Under the pieces are notes generated by a model that was not told the DNA's origin, searched no databases, and saw only the letters and a program-made list of their open reading frames with translations. Positions 36,578 to 45,831 of a stretch of 64,000 bases of DNA are shown piece by piece (position 1 is the stretch's first letter; each line of letters opens with the position of its first letter). A program made the position numbers and the translations under genes. The DNA lies in NCBI GenBank assembly GCA_023401595.1, contig JAEXDQ010000049.1, positions 1 through 64,000 on the forward strand, written 5' to 3'. This stretch comes from Spirochaetota bacterium (GTDB lineage: Bacteria > Spirochaetota > Spirochaetia > Sphaerochaetales > Sphaerochaetaceae).

Positions 36578-37915
36578 TCAATAACCGAGTTCCACCATGG
36601 CGTCGGCGACTTTCTTGAAGCCGGCGATGTTGGCGCCCTTCACATAATTGATATAGCCATTCGCATCCTTGCCTTCCTTGACACAGGCGGCATGGATGCT
36701 GGTCATGATACCATGGAGCTTCTGGTCGACCTCTTCCGCGGACCAACTGTAATGCATGGCGTTCTGGGACATTTCGAGACCGCTGACCGCGACACCGCCG
36801 GCGTTGGCGGCTTTGCCGGGAGCGAACGGAATCTTCTGTCCGATAAAATATGATACGGCGTCTGCCTTGCACCCCATATTGGAGGTCTCGACGACATACT
36901 TGACGCCATTGGCGACCAAAGTCTTGGCGTCTTCCAATCCAAGTTCATTCTGGATCGCACAGGGGAACGCCATATCTACGGGAACTTCCCACGGCTTCTT
37001 CCCCGCGACGAACTTCGCGCCGAACTTATCGGCGTAGGGCTTTACGACATCGTTGTTGGAGGCGCGCAGCTCAACCATGTACGCCCACTTCTCAGGAGTA
37101 CTTATGCCGTCTTCGTCAAGGATATAGCCGTCCGGCCCGCTGATCGTCACCACTTTCGCGCCAAGCTGGGAAGCTTTCATGACAGCACCCCAGGCTACGT
37201 TGCCGAAACCACTGATAGCGACCCGTTTGCCCTTCATGGAGTCCCCATGAGTCTTGAGCATCTCATTGGCGAAATACATGGTGCCGAACCCAGTCGCTTC
37301 GGGACGGACCAGGGAACCGCCCCAGTTGCGCCCCTTGCCGGTCAGGACGCCGGTGTTCTCGTCGCGAAGACGCTTGTACTGGCCATACAGGAAACCAATC
37401 TCACGACCGCCCACGCCGATATCGCCGGCGGGGACATCGGTATCGGGGCCAATGTATTTCTGCAATTCAGTCATGAACGACCGGCAGAAACGGAGGATCT
37501 CATTGTTGGACTTGCCCTTCGGATTGAAATCGCTCCCCCCCTTGCCACCACCCATGGGCAGTGTCGTCAGGCTGTTTTTGAACGTCTGCTCGAAGCCCAG
37601 GAACTTCAGGGAACCAAGCGTTACGCTGGGATGGAAGCGGAGACCGCCCTTGTAGGGGCCGATGGCATTGTTGAACTGAACGCGATACCCGCGATTGACC
37701 TGGATATCACCGTTGTCATCCTCCCATTCCACCTTGAAGGAGAAGACCCTGTCCGGTTCTGTGATACGCTCCAGGATTTTGTTCTTCAGATATACAGGAT
37801 TGTCATTTACGACGTCGATAATGGACTCGATTACTTCACGAGCCGCCTGAATGAACTCTGGTTGAGCGGGATTCTTCCGCTCAAGATCTGCCATGAACTC
37901 TTCCAACTGATACAT
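36578..37915 (-). CDS. gdhA: Glutamate dehydrogenase, NADP-type hexameric
   Basis: A 445-residue enzyme that interconverts 2-oxoglutarate plus ammonia and glutamate. The substrate site is PYKGGLRFHPSV near residue 87, the catalytic Lys is in LPMGGGKGGSDFNPKGKS near residue 118, and the nucleotide fold begins VAISGFGNVAWG near residue 230. It has the length and the PAGDIGVGGREIGFLYGQYK segment of the small hexameric class. GGGAGG is six bases before the chosen ATG. Confidence 0.96.
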   Translation of the reverse strand: MYQLEEFMADLERKNPAQPEFIQAAREVIESIIDVVNDNPVYLKNKILERITEPDRVFSFKVEWEDDNGDIQVNRGYRVQFNNAIGPYKGGLRFHPSVTLGSLKFLGFEQTFKNSLTTLPMGGGKGGSDFNPKGKSNNEILRFCRSFMTELQKYIGPDTDVPAGDIGVGGREIGFLYGQYKRLRDENTGVLTGKGRNWGGSLVRPEATGFGTMYFANEMLKTHGDSMKGKRVAISGFGNVAWGAVMKASQLGAKVVTISGPDGYILDEDGISTPEKWAYMVELRASNNDVVKPYADKFGAKFVAGKKPWEVPVDMAFPCAIQNELGLEDAKTLVANGVKYVVETSNMGCKADAVSYFIGQKIPFAPGKAANAGGVAVSGLEMSQNAMHYSWSAEEVDQKLHGIMTSIHAACVKEGKDANGYINYVKGANIAGFKKVADAMVELGY

Positions 37916-38248
37916 GTTTGTCCTCCCGAACTTGGGACGCATGGCCCCTCACGATTCCATGTACACATCGTAAACCCGCCAATTCACGCTGTCAAGAAAT
38001 TTCGAAAACCATCAATTACATTCGGAATATTTTATATTTCCGTCAATAAATATAATATTTATGATAGAAACCGCATTATCCTATATTTCATTTTATGAGA
38101 ATCGTCAGTTTTGTATGAATGATTAATATTTTTTACGGATTCCGAAATGCAGAACGCCGGTCCTGCGGGAATCCGAGAGAACGAACCGGGAGGAGCCCGA
38201 TGGAGTCTTTCTATTCTCCCTCTTTCGATTCCATGGTATCATTCGTCC
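37916..38248. other. Divergent intergenic region
   Basis: A+T-rich. ATAAATAT-A-ATATTTAT forms a 17-bp inverted repeat at 38046-38062. GGGAGGAG at about 38188 precedes an ATG at 38200 that is out of frame with the PEP-binding fusion gene. Confidence 0.4.
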
Positions 38249-41236
38249 ATGTACAAACTCGACCAAACATGGCTGCCGTTCAGCAACCTGATGCTCAGAC
38301 ATATCTACAACATCCTGCTCATCTGCAGCGACTACGACAGGTTCCTGATAGAGGAAGACGGCCGCGTAGAGGAGGAGCTGTATCTGGAGTATACCCAACT
38401 GGGACTGACGAATCCGCCGAAGATCACCCATGCGGCAAGTCCGTCCGAAGCGCTCGGTTTGCTGGAAGAACGAAAATTCGACCTGGTCATCACCATGCTC
38501 GACCTTGGAACGGAACACGTCGAGGAGCTGGCCTCCCAGATCAAGGAACTCAAACCGGACATGCCTGTGGTGGTGATGTCCCCCTCCCCGACCCACAGGA
38601 GGAACAAGCTGATCAAAGGCTCCACGAGTTCAGCGATCGACTACTTCTTCTATTGGCAGGGCAATCCCGGCATCTTCCTCGCCATGGCAAAATTGATCGA
38701 GGACAGGATGAACCTCGACCATGATACGGCTGAGGCCGACGTACAGGTCATCATCCTGGTGGAGGATTCGGTACGGTTCTACTCTTCGTTCCTCCCGTTG
38801 ATGTATACCTGCCTGATTCAACAGAACCGTTCCAGCATTCTGGAAGCCTTGAACAACTGGGGAAGGACGCTACGGATGAGAGGCCGTCCGAAAATCCTGC
38901 TCGCAAGAACCTACGAGGACGCGGTATCGCTGTACAAGACCTATCGGCACAATATACTGGGAATCATTACGGACGTCTCCTACAGCCGCAACGGCGAGGA
39001 TGATCCCGAGGCGGGGCTCAAGCTCTGCCATCTGGTGCATGGCAACGACCCCGATCTGCCGATACTGATCCAGAGCACGAAGGAAAGCTATCGCGAGACG
39101 GCGTACGAAGAGGGAGCGGCCTTTATATGGAAGCTCAGCTCCTCGCTTTTGACCGATCTCCATAAGTATCTGGTCGCGAACTACGGCTTTGGTCCGTTCA
39201 TCTTCCGGAATCCGGATACTGGCGAGGAAATAGCCCGCGCGGAGACGATGAGGGACCTGCAGAGAATACTTCCAGAGATTCCGAACGCCAGCTTCATCAA
39301 CCATGCGCGACGCAACGACTTCTCCCGATGGCTACGGGCGAAAAGCCTGTACACCTTGGCCGCGAAGCTCAAGCCGTTGAAGGAGAGGGATTTCGACAGT
39401 CCCCTGATATTCCAGGAAAAGATGGTGGAAATCATCAGAACCTACCGCACTGAACGGACGAAGGGGATAATCACCCAGTTCAACCGTAGCAACTACGATG
39501 AAACCTTGTTCTTCTGCCGCATCGGCTCCGGTTCGCTCGGAGGCAAGGGGCGTGGCCTCGCGTTCATAGACATGGAGCTTCGTGCCAGCGACATTCTGGA
39601 GAAGTATCCCGACATATATCTCTCCATCCCCCGCACCGTGGTCATCGCCACGGACCTGTTCTCCCAGTTCATCGAAGAGAACCAGTTGCAGGAGGTGGCG
39701 TTCGGAGATCTGGCCGACGAGCATCTGCTCAAAGTGTTCCTCTCCTGCCCGTTGCCGGGAGAGATGGACAAGGATCTGGCGGAGATACTCAAGATAATAC
39801 ATCAGCCGATCACGGTACGTTCCTCATCGTTGCTCGAAGATTCCCATTTCCAACCGTTCGCAGGAGTATACGAGACCTGCATGATTCCGAACCAAGGCAG
39901 CGACGCACAACGGCTCGCCGAGCTGAGCGACGCGGTCAAATGCGTCTGGGCCTCCACATATTTCCGCAGGGCCAAGGAATATCTGCGGGCCACCGAGCAT
40001 ATGCTGGAGGAAGAAAAGATGGCCGTCGTAATCCAGCAGGTGATCGGCAGCGAACACGGCGACTACTGGTATCCGAACATCTCCGGTGTCGCCCGATCGC
40101 TGAACTACTATCCGCTCGGAGGCGAAACCCCTGAGGACGGCGTCGGCATGCTCAGCTTCGGTTTCGGGAAATCGGTGGTGGACAACGGCTCGGCGTTCAG
40201 ATTCTCCCCAAAACACCCCCGTCGTCCCGTTCAGTTTCTCGGTGGAACGGAATCAAGTTCACAGAACAGTTTCTATGGACTTAAGCTAGGTATGGGCTAT
40301 CATCCGTTGGACGTCTCTCCTGAAAACCTTGAGCTTCTCCCGCTGTCGGAGGCTGAGGCGCACCCAGATTCCTTGAAATACATCGCAAGTACGTACGAAG
40401 CCGAAACGGGTCAGCTGTCGGAGAGTATCCGCGCGGTCGGCCGCAAGGTGATCACGTTCAACGGCATTCTCAAATACGATGCGTTTCCGTTGGCCGCCAT
40501 CGTGCGGGACATCCTCCAGCTTGGAACCGAAGCGATGAGTACTCCGATCGAGATCGAATTCGCCGTAAACCTCAACAGGAAGGCCCCGAAGAAACCTGAA
40601 TTCAGCCTGTTGCAGATCCGTCCGATCGTCGAGGGCAATGAGGAATCCGACATCGTGATCGAGGAATCGTTGAAGGAGCGTGCGTTCATCCATTCCCATC
40701 AGGTGATGGGCAACGGCAGGATCGATACGATCCATGACATCATCTACCTCAGGACCGATTGCTTCAATCCGGCCCATACCGCGGAAATGGCGGCGGAACT
40801 GGACAAGCTCAATGCTCCGATGGTCCTGAACCAGACCGACTATGCGTTGGTTGTCGCCGGCCGGCTTGGTTCCTGCGACCCGTGGCTGGGAATACCTGTT
40901 TCGTGGTCACAGATATCCCGGGCCCAGGTAATCGTGGAGACCGGTCTGCCAAGCTTCCAGGTGGAGCCTAGTCAAGGCACCCATTTCTTCCAGAACCTGA
41001 CCTCTCTCGGCAACATCTACATGACGGTGAACCCTTCCTACAATGAGGGCCGGTGCGACTTCACCGCGTTGGACGACCTGCCGTTGATTGAAGAGACGGA
41101 GTTCTTCCGACATGTCCGTACAGAACTCCCGCTGGATATCAGGGTCAACGGATTCGAGGGGGAAGGCGTCATCGCGCCGGGCGTACCGAGGGAAAGGAAG
41201 GAAGAGGATATTCCGCTCGCGGAAGAGGGTGAATAG
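38249..41236 (+). CDS. PEP/pyruvate-binding domain protein with receiver-like N terminus
   Basis: A 995-residue protein found in Bacteroidetes and spirochaetes. Residues about 15-130 and 210-330 look like two receiver-type domains (LLICSDYDRFLIEEDG, FDLVITMLDLG; later GIITDVSYSRNGED, PILIQSTKESY). From about 440 on it has the ATP-grasp nucleotide-binding domain of PEP synthase and pyruvate phosphate dikinase (GSGSLGGKGRGLAFIDMEL, then ITVRSSSLLEDS near 530). No swivelling His domain or PEP-binding barrel is seen, so it is not a complete dikinase. The start lacks a ribosome binding site; TGGTATCAT six bases upstream could be an extended -10 of a leaderless message. Confidence 0.82.
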   Translation: MYKLDQTWLPFSNLMLRHIYNILLICSDYDRFLIEEDGRVEEELYLEYTQLGLTNPPKITHAASPSEALGLLEERKFDLVITMLDLGTEHVEELASQIKELKPDMPVVVMSPSPTHRRNKLIKGSTSSAIDYFFYWQGNPGIFLAMAKLIEDRMNLDHDTAEADVQVIILVEDSVRFYSSFLPLMYTCLIQQNRSSILEALNNWGRTLRMRGRPKILLARTYEDAVSLYKTYRHNILGIITDVSYSRNGEDDPEAGLKLCHLVHGNDPDLPILIQSTKESYRETAYEEGAAFIWKLSSSLLTDLHKYLVANYGFGPFIFRNPDTGEEIARAETMRDLQRILPEIPNASFINHARRNDFSRWLRAKSLYTLAAKLKPLKERDFDSPLIFQEKMVEIIRTYRTERTKGIITQFNRSNYDETLFFCRIGSGSLGGKGRGLAFIDMELRASDILEKYPDIYLSIPRTVVIATDLFSQFIEENQLQEVAFGDLADEHLLKVFLSCPLPGEMDKDLAEILKIIHQPITVRSSSLLEDSHFQPFAGVYETCMIPNQGSDAQRLAELSDAVKCVWASTYFRRAKEYLRATEHMLEEEKMAVVIQQVIGSEHGDYWYPNISGVARSLNYYPLGGETPEDGVGMLSFGFGKSVVDNGSAFRFSPKHPRRPVQFLGGTESSSQNSFYGLKLGMGYHPLDVSPENLELLPLSEAEAHPDSLKYIASTYEAETGQLSESIRAVGRKVITFNGILKYDAFPLAAIVRDILQLGTEAMSTPIEIEFAVNLNRKAPKKPEFSLLQIRPIVEGNEESDIVIEESLKERAFIHSHQVMGNGRIDTIHDIIYLRTDCFNPAHTAEMAAELDKLNAPMVLNQTDYALVVAGRLGSCDPWLGIPVSWSQISRAQVIVETGLPSFQVEPSQGTHFFQNLTSLGNIYMTVNPSYNEGRCDFTALDDLPLIEETEFFRHVRTELPLDIRVNGFEGEGVIAPGVPRERKEEDIPLAEEGE

Positions 41237-41431
41237 GGAATTGGGCTGGATGCGATGGAACCATTGATACGAATTCAGACAAAGATATTGGAAAACTCAG
41301 AAACGTCGAGGCCATTCAATCAAGCTTAAAATTTACTATGACAGCATATGTCACTGTAGATAGTATATCTTCATTATCATGAATTATTATTTTTTTCATG
41401 CTATAGTACCAACGGGAAAAGGAAAAAAGGA

Positions 41432-42100
41432 ATGAAAATCTCCCAGTCAGCACTTATACCAGAAGCACTTTTTGAAAAATTTGAGTTCTATAATTATAAT
41501 CATGCTCTGGAAATTCTTTACCAAGCCTATTCTGCGGAATATGAGGAGATTCTTCAAGCTCTAAAACAGTTTGAACTAACGGTCGAGGATATCAAACAGC
41601 AGGGAGGCAGTAAATCCCCCATCCCTCCGAAATTTGAAAACATCCTGACTCCATTGGGGTGGGATGAAGTAAGGCTAGCGGGAGATCTCCACTTGACGCT
41701 ATATCCGAGACATACGGGAGATTCTGTTCCTCAAAAAAGCATATTGTATAATTACATTGATGGACACAACATCGATTTCTATAAAGGGCGGATCGCCTGC
41801 GATGTTGAATGGAACAGCAAGGACCAAACTTTCGATAGGGATCTTTTCGCTTTTCGGACCTTTTACGAATGTGGTATTATCAGTGCCGCAGTCATAATAA
41901 CTCGTAGCGAAGAACTGAATGTTTATTTCAAAATGCTAGGAGAGATGCAGAAATACGGAGCAAGCACGACATGGATGGGGAAATTGCTTCCCCGACTAGA
42001 ATCCAGACGTCATGGAGGATGCCCTATCCTTGCTATCGGTATAAGACCTTCAACGATCAAGGGCTCCATGATCCAGAACCAAAAGGAATATCAACAATGA
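41432..42100 (+). CDS. BglII-family type II restriction endonuclease
   Basis: A 222-residue nuclease. The segment HNIDFYKGRIACDVEWNSKD near residue 110 holds the catalytic Asp and a downstream ExN that fits the BglII variant of the PD-(D/E)xK site; the YGASTTWMGKLLPRL segment near residue 183 is characteristic of the BglII-like family. A+T-rich third positions differ from its neighbours, a sign of transfer. The stop overlaps the methylase start (ATGA). The cut site cannot be read from sequence alone. Confidence 0.82.
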   Translation: MKISQSALIPEALFEKFEFYNYNHALEILYQAYSAEYEEILQALKQFELTVEDIKQQGGSKSPIPPKFENILTPLGWDEVRLAGDLHLTLYPRHTGDSVPQKSILYNYIDGHNIDFYKGRIACDVEWNSKDQTFDRDLFAFRTFYECGIISAAVIITRSEELNVYFKMLGEMQKYGASTTWMGKLLPRLESRRHGGCPILAIGIRPSTIKGSMIQNQKEYQQ

Positions 42101-42774
42101 CTCTTACTACTGACGATACAACCAATACCAATTTTCTCGCATTTTGCGGTACCAATACATTTCATACAATCCTCGCGGATCCTCCATGGCAGTTCCAAAA
42201 TAGAACAGGCAAGGTCGCACCGGAACACAAGAGGCTCAACCGATACGAGACAATGGATCTGGAATCAATTAAAAGTTTGCCAGTATCGCAGGTAACAATG
42301 AATACCGCGCATCTATATCTATGGGTCCCCAATGCGTTATTGCCAGAAGGACTTGAAGTAATGAAAGCCTGGGGTTTTTCATATAAAACGAACATCATCT
42401 GGGAAAAAGTGAGAAAAGACGGAAATCCGGACGGAAGAGGTGTAGGCTTCTATTTTCGAAACGTGACGGAGGTCCTCTTATTTGGTACAAAAGGCTCCAA
42501 CGCACGGACATTGGATCCCGGAAGAAGTCAAGTAAACCTTATCCGTACTCAGAAAAGAGAGCATTCGCGGAAGCCGGATGAAATTTTTTCACTCATTCAA
42601 TCATGCAGCCCTGGTCCATATCTTGAATTATTTGCACGAGGAGTTCGTCAGGGATGGACATTGTGGGGGAACCAAGCGAATCAGAATTATGAACCGACAT
42701 GGTCGACATATGCGAACCATGCCGTCTCCGCGGTATCGGAAGAACCGACTGAATATCGGTCGGATACGGAATGA
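42097..42774 (+). CDS. MT-A70 family DNA adenine N6-methyltransferase
   Basis: A 225-residue methylase. The catalytic DPPW motif is in ILADPPWQFQN near residue 25 and later segments LYLWVPNALLPEGLEVMKAW and VTEVLLFGTKG match the MT-A70 group, which includes M.MunI-type enzymes. AAAGGA precedes the ATG, which overlaps the nuclease stop, so the pair is translationally coupled with nuclease first. It would protect the host from the upstream nuclease. Confidence 0.88.
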   Translation: MTLTTDDTTNTNFLAFCGTNTFHTILADPPWQFQNRTGKVAPEHKRLNRYETMDLESIKSLPVSQVTMNTAHLYLWVPNALLPEGLEVMKAWGFSYKTNIIWEKVRKDGNPDGRGVGFYFRNVTEVLLFGTKGSNARTLDPGRSQVNLIRTQKREHSRKPDEIFSLIQSCSPGPYLELFARGVRQGWTLWGNQANQNYEPTWSTYANHAVSAVSEEPTEYRSDTE

Positions 42775-43108
42775 TGATATCCTCGGTACTTTTCCGTAGA
42801 GCCTAGTTGACGGCTCCTAGGCGGAGGTCATCACTAAACTCATCACTAAACGGCAGACGCGCCCGCCCGGCGGAAGATGGAAGAAATCCTGTTTCGTCTC
42901 CAGGCCGGCGACCTCCCTCGCCCCGGCGGGCAGAGAACACTATGGTTCAATGCAGACGAAGGGAAAGGTGATATGCACCGGAGGCCAAAACCTGCGAACC
43001 AGAGTATCGGGGTAAGGCAACCACACCATGAGGGAATCCTGTCGGCCCCGATATAAGATAGACCAGCGCGCATGGCTAACGTAGGGCTACCCCTGGGCTA
43101 CCCTAAGG
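42775..43108. other. Intergenic region with short repeats
   Basis: Contains a GCCTAG/CTAGGC hairpin at 42801-42822, a perfect double 12-mer TCATCACTAAAC at 42828-42851 and the period-11 array at its right end. This is the right boundary of the restriction-modification insertion. No gene seen. Confidence 0.5.
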
Positions 43109-43117
43109 CTACCCCTT
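43074..43117. repeat. Period-11 GGCTACC array, copy 2
   Basis: Units GGCTAACGTAG, GGCTACCCCTG, GGCTACCCTAA, GGCTACCCCTT. The last unit overlaps the end of the pseudouridine synthase gene, whose TAG stop is the TAG of AAGGGGTAGCC. Confidence 0.85.
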
Positions 43118-43804
43118 AAGAAAAGAGTCCCACACCACATCGTGCGGCGGGTCGGCGACTATGGTCAAAGGCTCCTTGCGCACCGGATGGATGAAACTGA
43201 TTTGGCGGGCGTGGAGGTGGATGCCTCCGTCAGGATTGGATCGCTGCGCCCCATATTTCAAGTCCCCTTTGATATGCAGGCCGATGGCGGCGAGCTGGGC
43301 CCTGATCTGATGGTGGCGGCCGGTGTGGAGGTCGATCTCCAGCAGGTAGTACGATTTTGAAGCGCCGATAAGACGGTAGGAGAGTTTCGCGATCTTGCTC
43401 CCCTTCCGCTCTACAGGATGCGCCACCGACTTGTTGCGGGCCGCGTCGCGGGTGATATAGTGGACGAGCGTCCCCTCGGCCTGTTGCGGAGCCTTGTCAA
43501 CGACGGCCCAGTACGTCTTCTTGACGCCGCTGCCGCGGAACAATTCGTTCAACCGGATCAAGGCCTTCTCCGTCTTGGCATATACGACGATACCGCTGGT
43601 CGGCCGATCAAGCCGATGGGGAATACCAAGGTAGACGTTTCCCTGCTTGCCATAGGTCTCTTTCAGATACAGCTTCACCGCATCGGCCAACGTGGGGTCG
43701 CCCGTCTCATCGCCCTGCACCAGCTCCCCAGGAAGCTTGTTGATGACGATCAGGTGATTGTCCTCATATAGAATCCGGTCGGCGACCGGAGGAAACGGGC
43801 TCAT
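43109..43804 (-). CDS. RluA-family RNA pseudouridine synthase
   Basis: A 231-residue synthase that isomerises uridine in rRNA or tRNA. The catalytic Asp is in IPHRLDRPTSGIVVYAKT near residue 62 and the RluA-type motif LEIDLHTGRHHQIRAQL is near residue 157. There is no S4 domain. Its ATG overlaps the parC stop (ATGA). The C terminus ends inside a period-11 repeat. Which RNA site it modifies is unclear. Confidence 0.9.
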   Translation of the reverse strand: MSPFPPVADRILYEDNHLIVINKLPGELVQGDETGDPTLADAVKLYLKETYGKQGNVYLGIPHRLDRPTSGIVVYAKTEKALIRLNELFRGSGVKKTYWAVVDKAPQQAEGTLVHYITRDAARNKSVAHPVERKGSKIAKLSYRLIGASKSYYLLEIDLHTGRHHQIRAQLAAIGLHIKGDLKYGAQRSNPDGGIHLHARQISFIHPVRKEPLTIVADPPHDVVWDSFLKG

Positions 43805-45831
43805 TCCTGATCCTCCCCGGAAGTTTCCTCGATCGCGGCTGGCTCATCATCACCCGCGGGGGAAGTTTCCTCCGCCGCATCGAACAAAGAGGGCTCCTCG
43901 TTCTTCACCACTTCTTTGACGCTACGCAACTTGAGCGAAGCGACCTCCTTGACGGCGATACGGACACCGGCGGCCTTCACACCCTTTACCAGATAGTCGG
44001 AAAAATAGAATTTTTCCTCCAGAATCTTGATGTTCCGGGCCGGCTTGTACGTGGCGGTCAGTTCCGCATTGGCGAACGTCGAGAGCTTAAGCAAACGGTA
44101 GTTCCCTTCAGGCACCAGCTCGTAGGTCCTGTTCAGAATGAACTGCGTGATCTGGCACCGCTTGAGGAACAGGAACTTGGAGGTCTTCTCCTGATAGATG
44201 ACCGTAAAGACGATATTGGCGAGTTCCGCCTTGTCGGCGAAGCTGCAATGCAGCAATCCCTTACCTATGAAGAGCTTATCAGGCGCGTCGCATACGAAGT
44301 ACGTGCCCGTCTTCTGAATGACCAGGATACGGTCGTAAGGGGAGACCATCAGCATGGTGTTCCCGCTCTTGACATTGTAGCCCAGATAGCCGGTGGTCGG
44401 GTCGTATTTCAACGAAAGATCGCGGACGGCGACCTCTTTGACATCGACGGTGTCGAAGCTCTTGATCACAGTCTTGCGCTTGTGGACCTCGGCGCCGAGC
44501 AACCCCTTCAACTCGGTCAAGTAGTCCAGCGAATAGTCGATCAGGTGGTTGAGCTTGTACTCGACCTCCTTCAGCTGCTCGTTGATCTGGTCGATCTCCT
44601 GACGGTTCTTTTCGATATCGAACAGGCTGATACGCCTGATGGGTATCTTGAGCAGACGCTCTACGTCGTCGCCGTCAACAGGACGGAGCAGCTGGTCGGC
44701 GAACGGTTCAAACCCGGTGATCACGGCCTTCTCGACCGCTTCCGCGCTCCGTTTCTGCTCAATCCTCTTGTAGATGCGCTCCTCGATGAAAATCCTCTCC
44801 AACGTGCGGGCATGGAGCTTGTCGTACAGGTGGGACTTCTCCAGCTCCAGCTCCGCCTTCAGCACATCCACCAGATGCTTGGCATGGAAATGAACCATGT
44901 CGGAGACCTTCATGATCTCCGGAAAATTGTTCTGGATAACCAAGGAGTTCACCGCGATCTTCTGTTCGCACAGCGTGTAGGCGTACAGGGCGTCTACGAT
45001 ATCCTTGGAATAGGTGTTCCGGGCAAGACAGATCTCGATATTGACCTTCTCAGCCGTAAAATCGCTGATCGAAGCGACCTTGAGCTTTCCTTTCTTGGCG
45101 GCCTCGTCGATCGAATGGATCATCATTTCGCTGGTCACACCGAACGGCAGCTCCTCGATGACAATCCGCTTCGGGTCGGAAGTATCCAGCTTGGCGCGGA
45201 CGGAAACAGACCCCGTGCCGTCTTCATAGTTCTTGACATCGACGATGCCGCCGCCGGGGAAGTCGGGGTACAGCTGGAAGCTCTCCCCCTTCAGAACCGC
45301 GGCCACCGCGTCCAGCACCTCCAAGGCGTTGTGCGGCAGAATCTTTGTGGCCATACCTACGGCGATGCCCTCGGCTCCCTGGATCAGCACCACGGGGATC
45401 TTCGCGGGGAAAACGACCGGCTCCTTGTTGCGCCCATCATACGACTCGACAAACTCGGTCAGTTCGGGGTTGTACAGGACCTTCTTCGCGAACGGCAGGA
45501 TGCGGCACTCGATATAACGGGCCGCCGCCGCGCTGTCGCCGGTCATGAAGTTACCGAAGTTCCCCTGCCGCTCTATGAACAGGTCGCAGTTGGCCAGGTT
45601 GACCAGCGCTTCGTAGATGGAAGCGTCTCCATGGGGGTGATACCGCATGGCCCAGCCGACCACGTTGGCGACCTTATGGAACTTGCCGTCGTCCATCTCG
45701 AACAGCGTATGGATGATACGCCGCTGGACGGGCTTGAAGCCATCGACGATATCGGGAATCGCCCGTTCCTTGATGACATACGAAGCATACTCCAGGAAGT
45801 TCTGTCGAAAAATTGTTTGCGCGTGTGCCAT
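43801..45831 (-). CDS. parC: Type IIA topoisomerase subunit A (topoisomerase IV ParC-like)
   Basis: A 676-residue DNA-cleaving subunit. The catalytic Tyr is in GDSAAAARYIECR near residue 105 and the HPHGDASIYEAL helix near residue 65. It is shorter than gyrase A, with a reduced C-terminal beta-pinwheel and an acidic tail, which suits a decatenating topoisomerase IV rather than gyrase. Start and parE stop share one base (TGATG). Confidence 0.87.
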   Translation of the reverse strand: MAHAQTIFRQNFLEYASYVIKERAIPDIVDGFKPVQRRIIHTLFEMDDGKFHKVANVVGWAMRYHPHGDASIYEALVNLANCDLFIERQGNFGNFMTGDSAAAARYIECRILPFAKKVLYNPELTEFVESYDGRNKEPVVFPAKIPVVLIQGAEGIAVGMATKILPHNALEVLDAVAAVLKGESFQLYPDFPGGGIVDVKNYEDGTGSVSVRAKLDTSDPKRIVIEELPFGVTSEMMIHSIDEAAKKGKLKVASISDFTAEKVNIEICLARNTYSKDIVDALYAYTLCEQKIAVNSLVIQNNFPEIMKVSDMVHFHAKHLVDVLKAELELEKSHLYDKLHARTLERIFIEERIYKRIEQKRSAEAVEKAVITGFEPFADQLLRPVDGDDVERLLKIPIRRISLFDIEKNRQEIDQINEQLKEVEYKLNHLIDYSLDYLTELKGLLGAEVHKRKTVIKSFDTVDVKEVAVRDLSLKYDPTTGYLGYNVKSGNTMLMVSPYDRILVIQKTGTYFVCDAPDKLFIGKGLLHCSFADKAELANIVFTVIYQEKTSKFLFLKRCQITQFILNRTYELVPEGNYRLLKLSTFANAELTATYKPARNIKILEEKFYFSDYLVKGVKAAGVRIAVKEVASLKLRSVKEVVKNEEPSLFDAAEETSPAGDDEPAAIEETSGEDQE

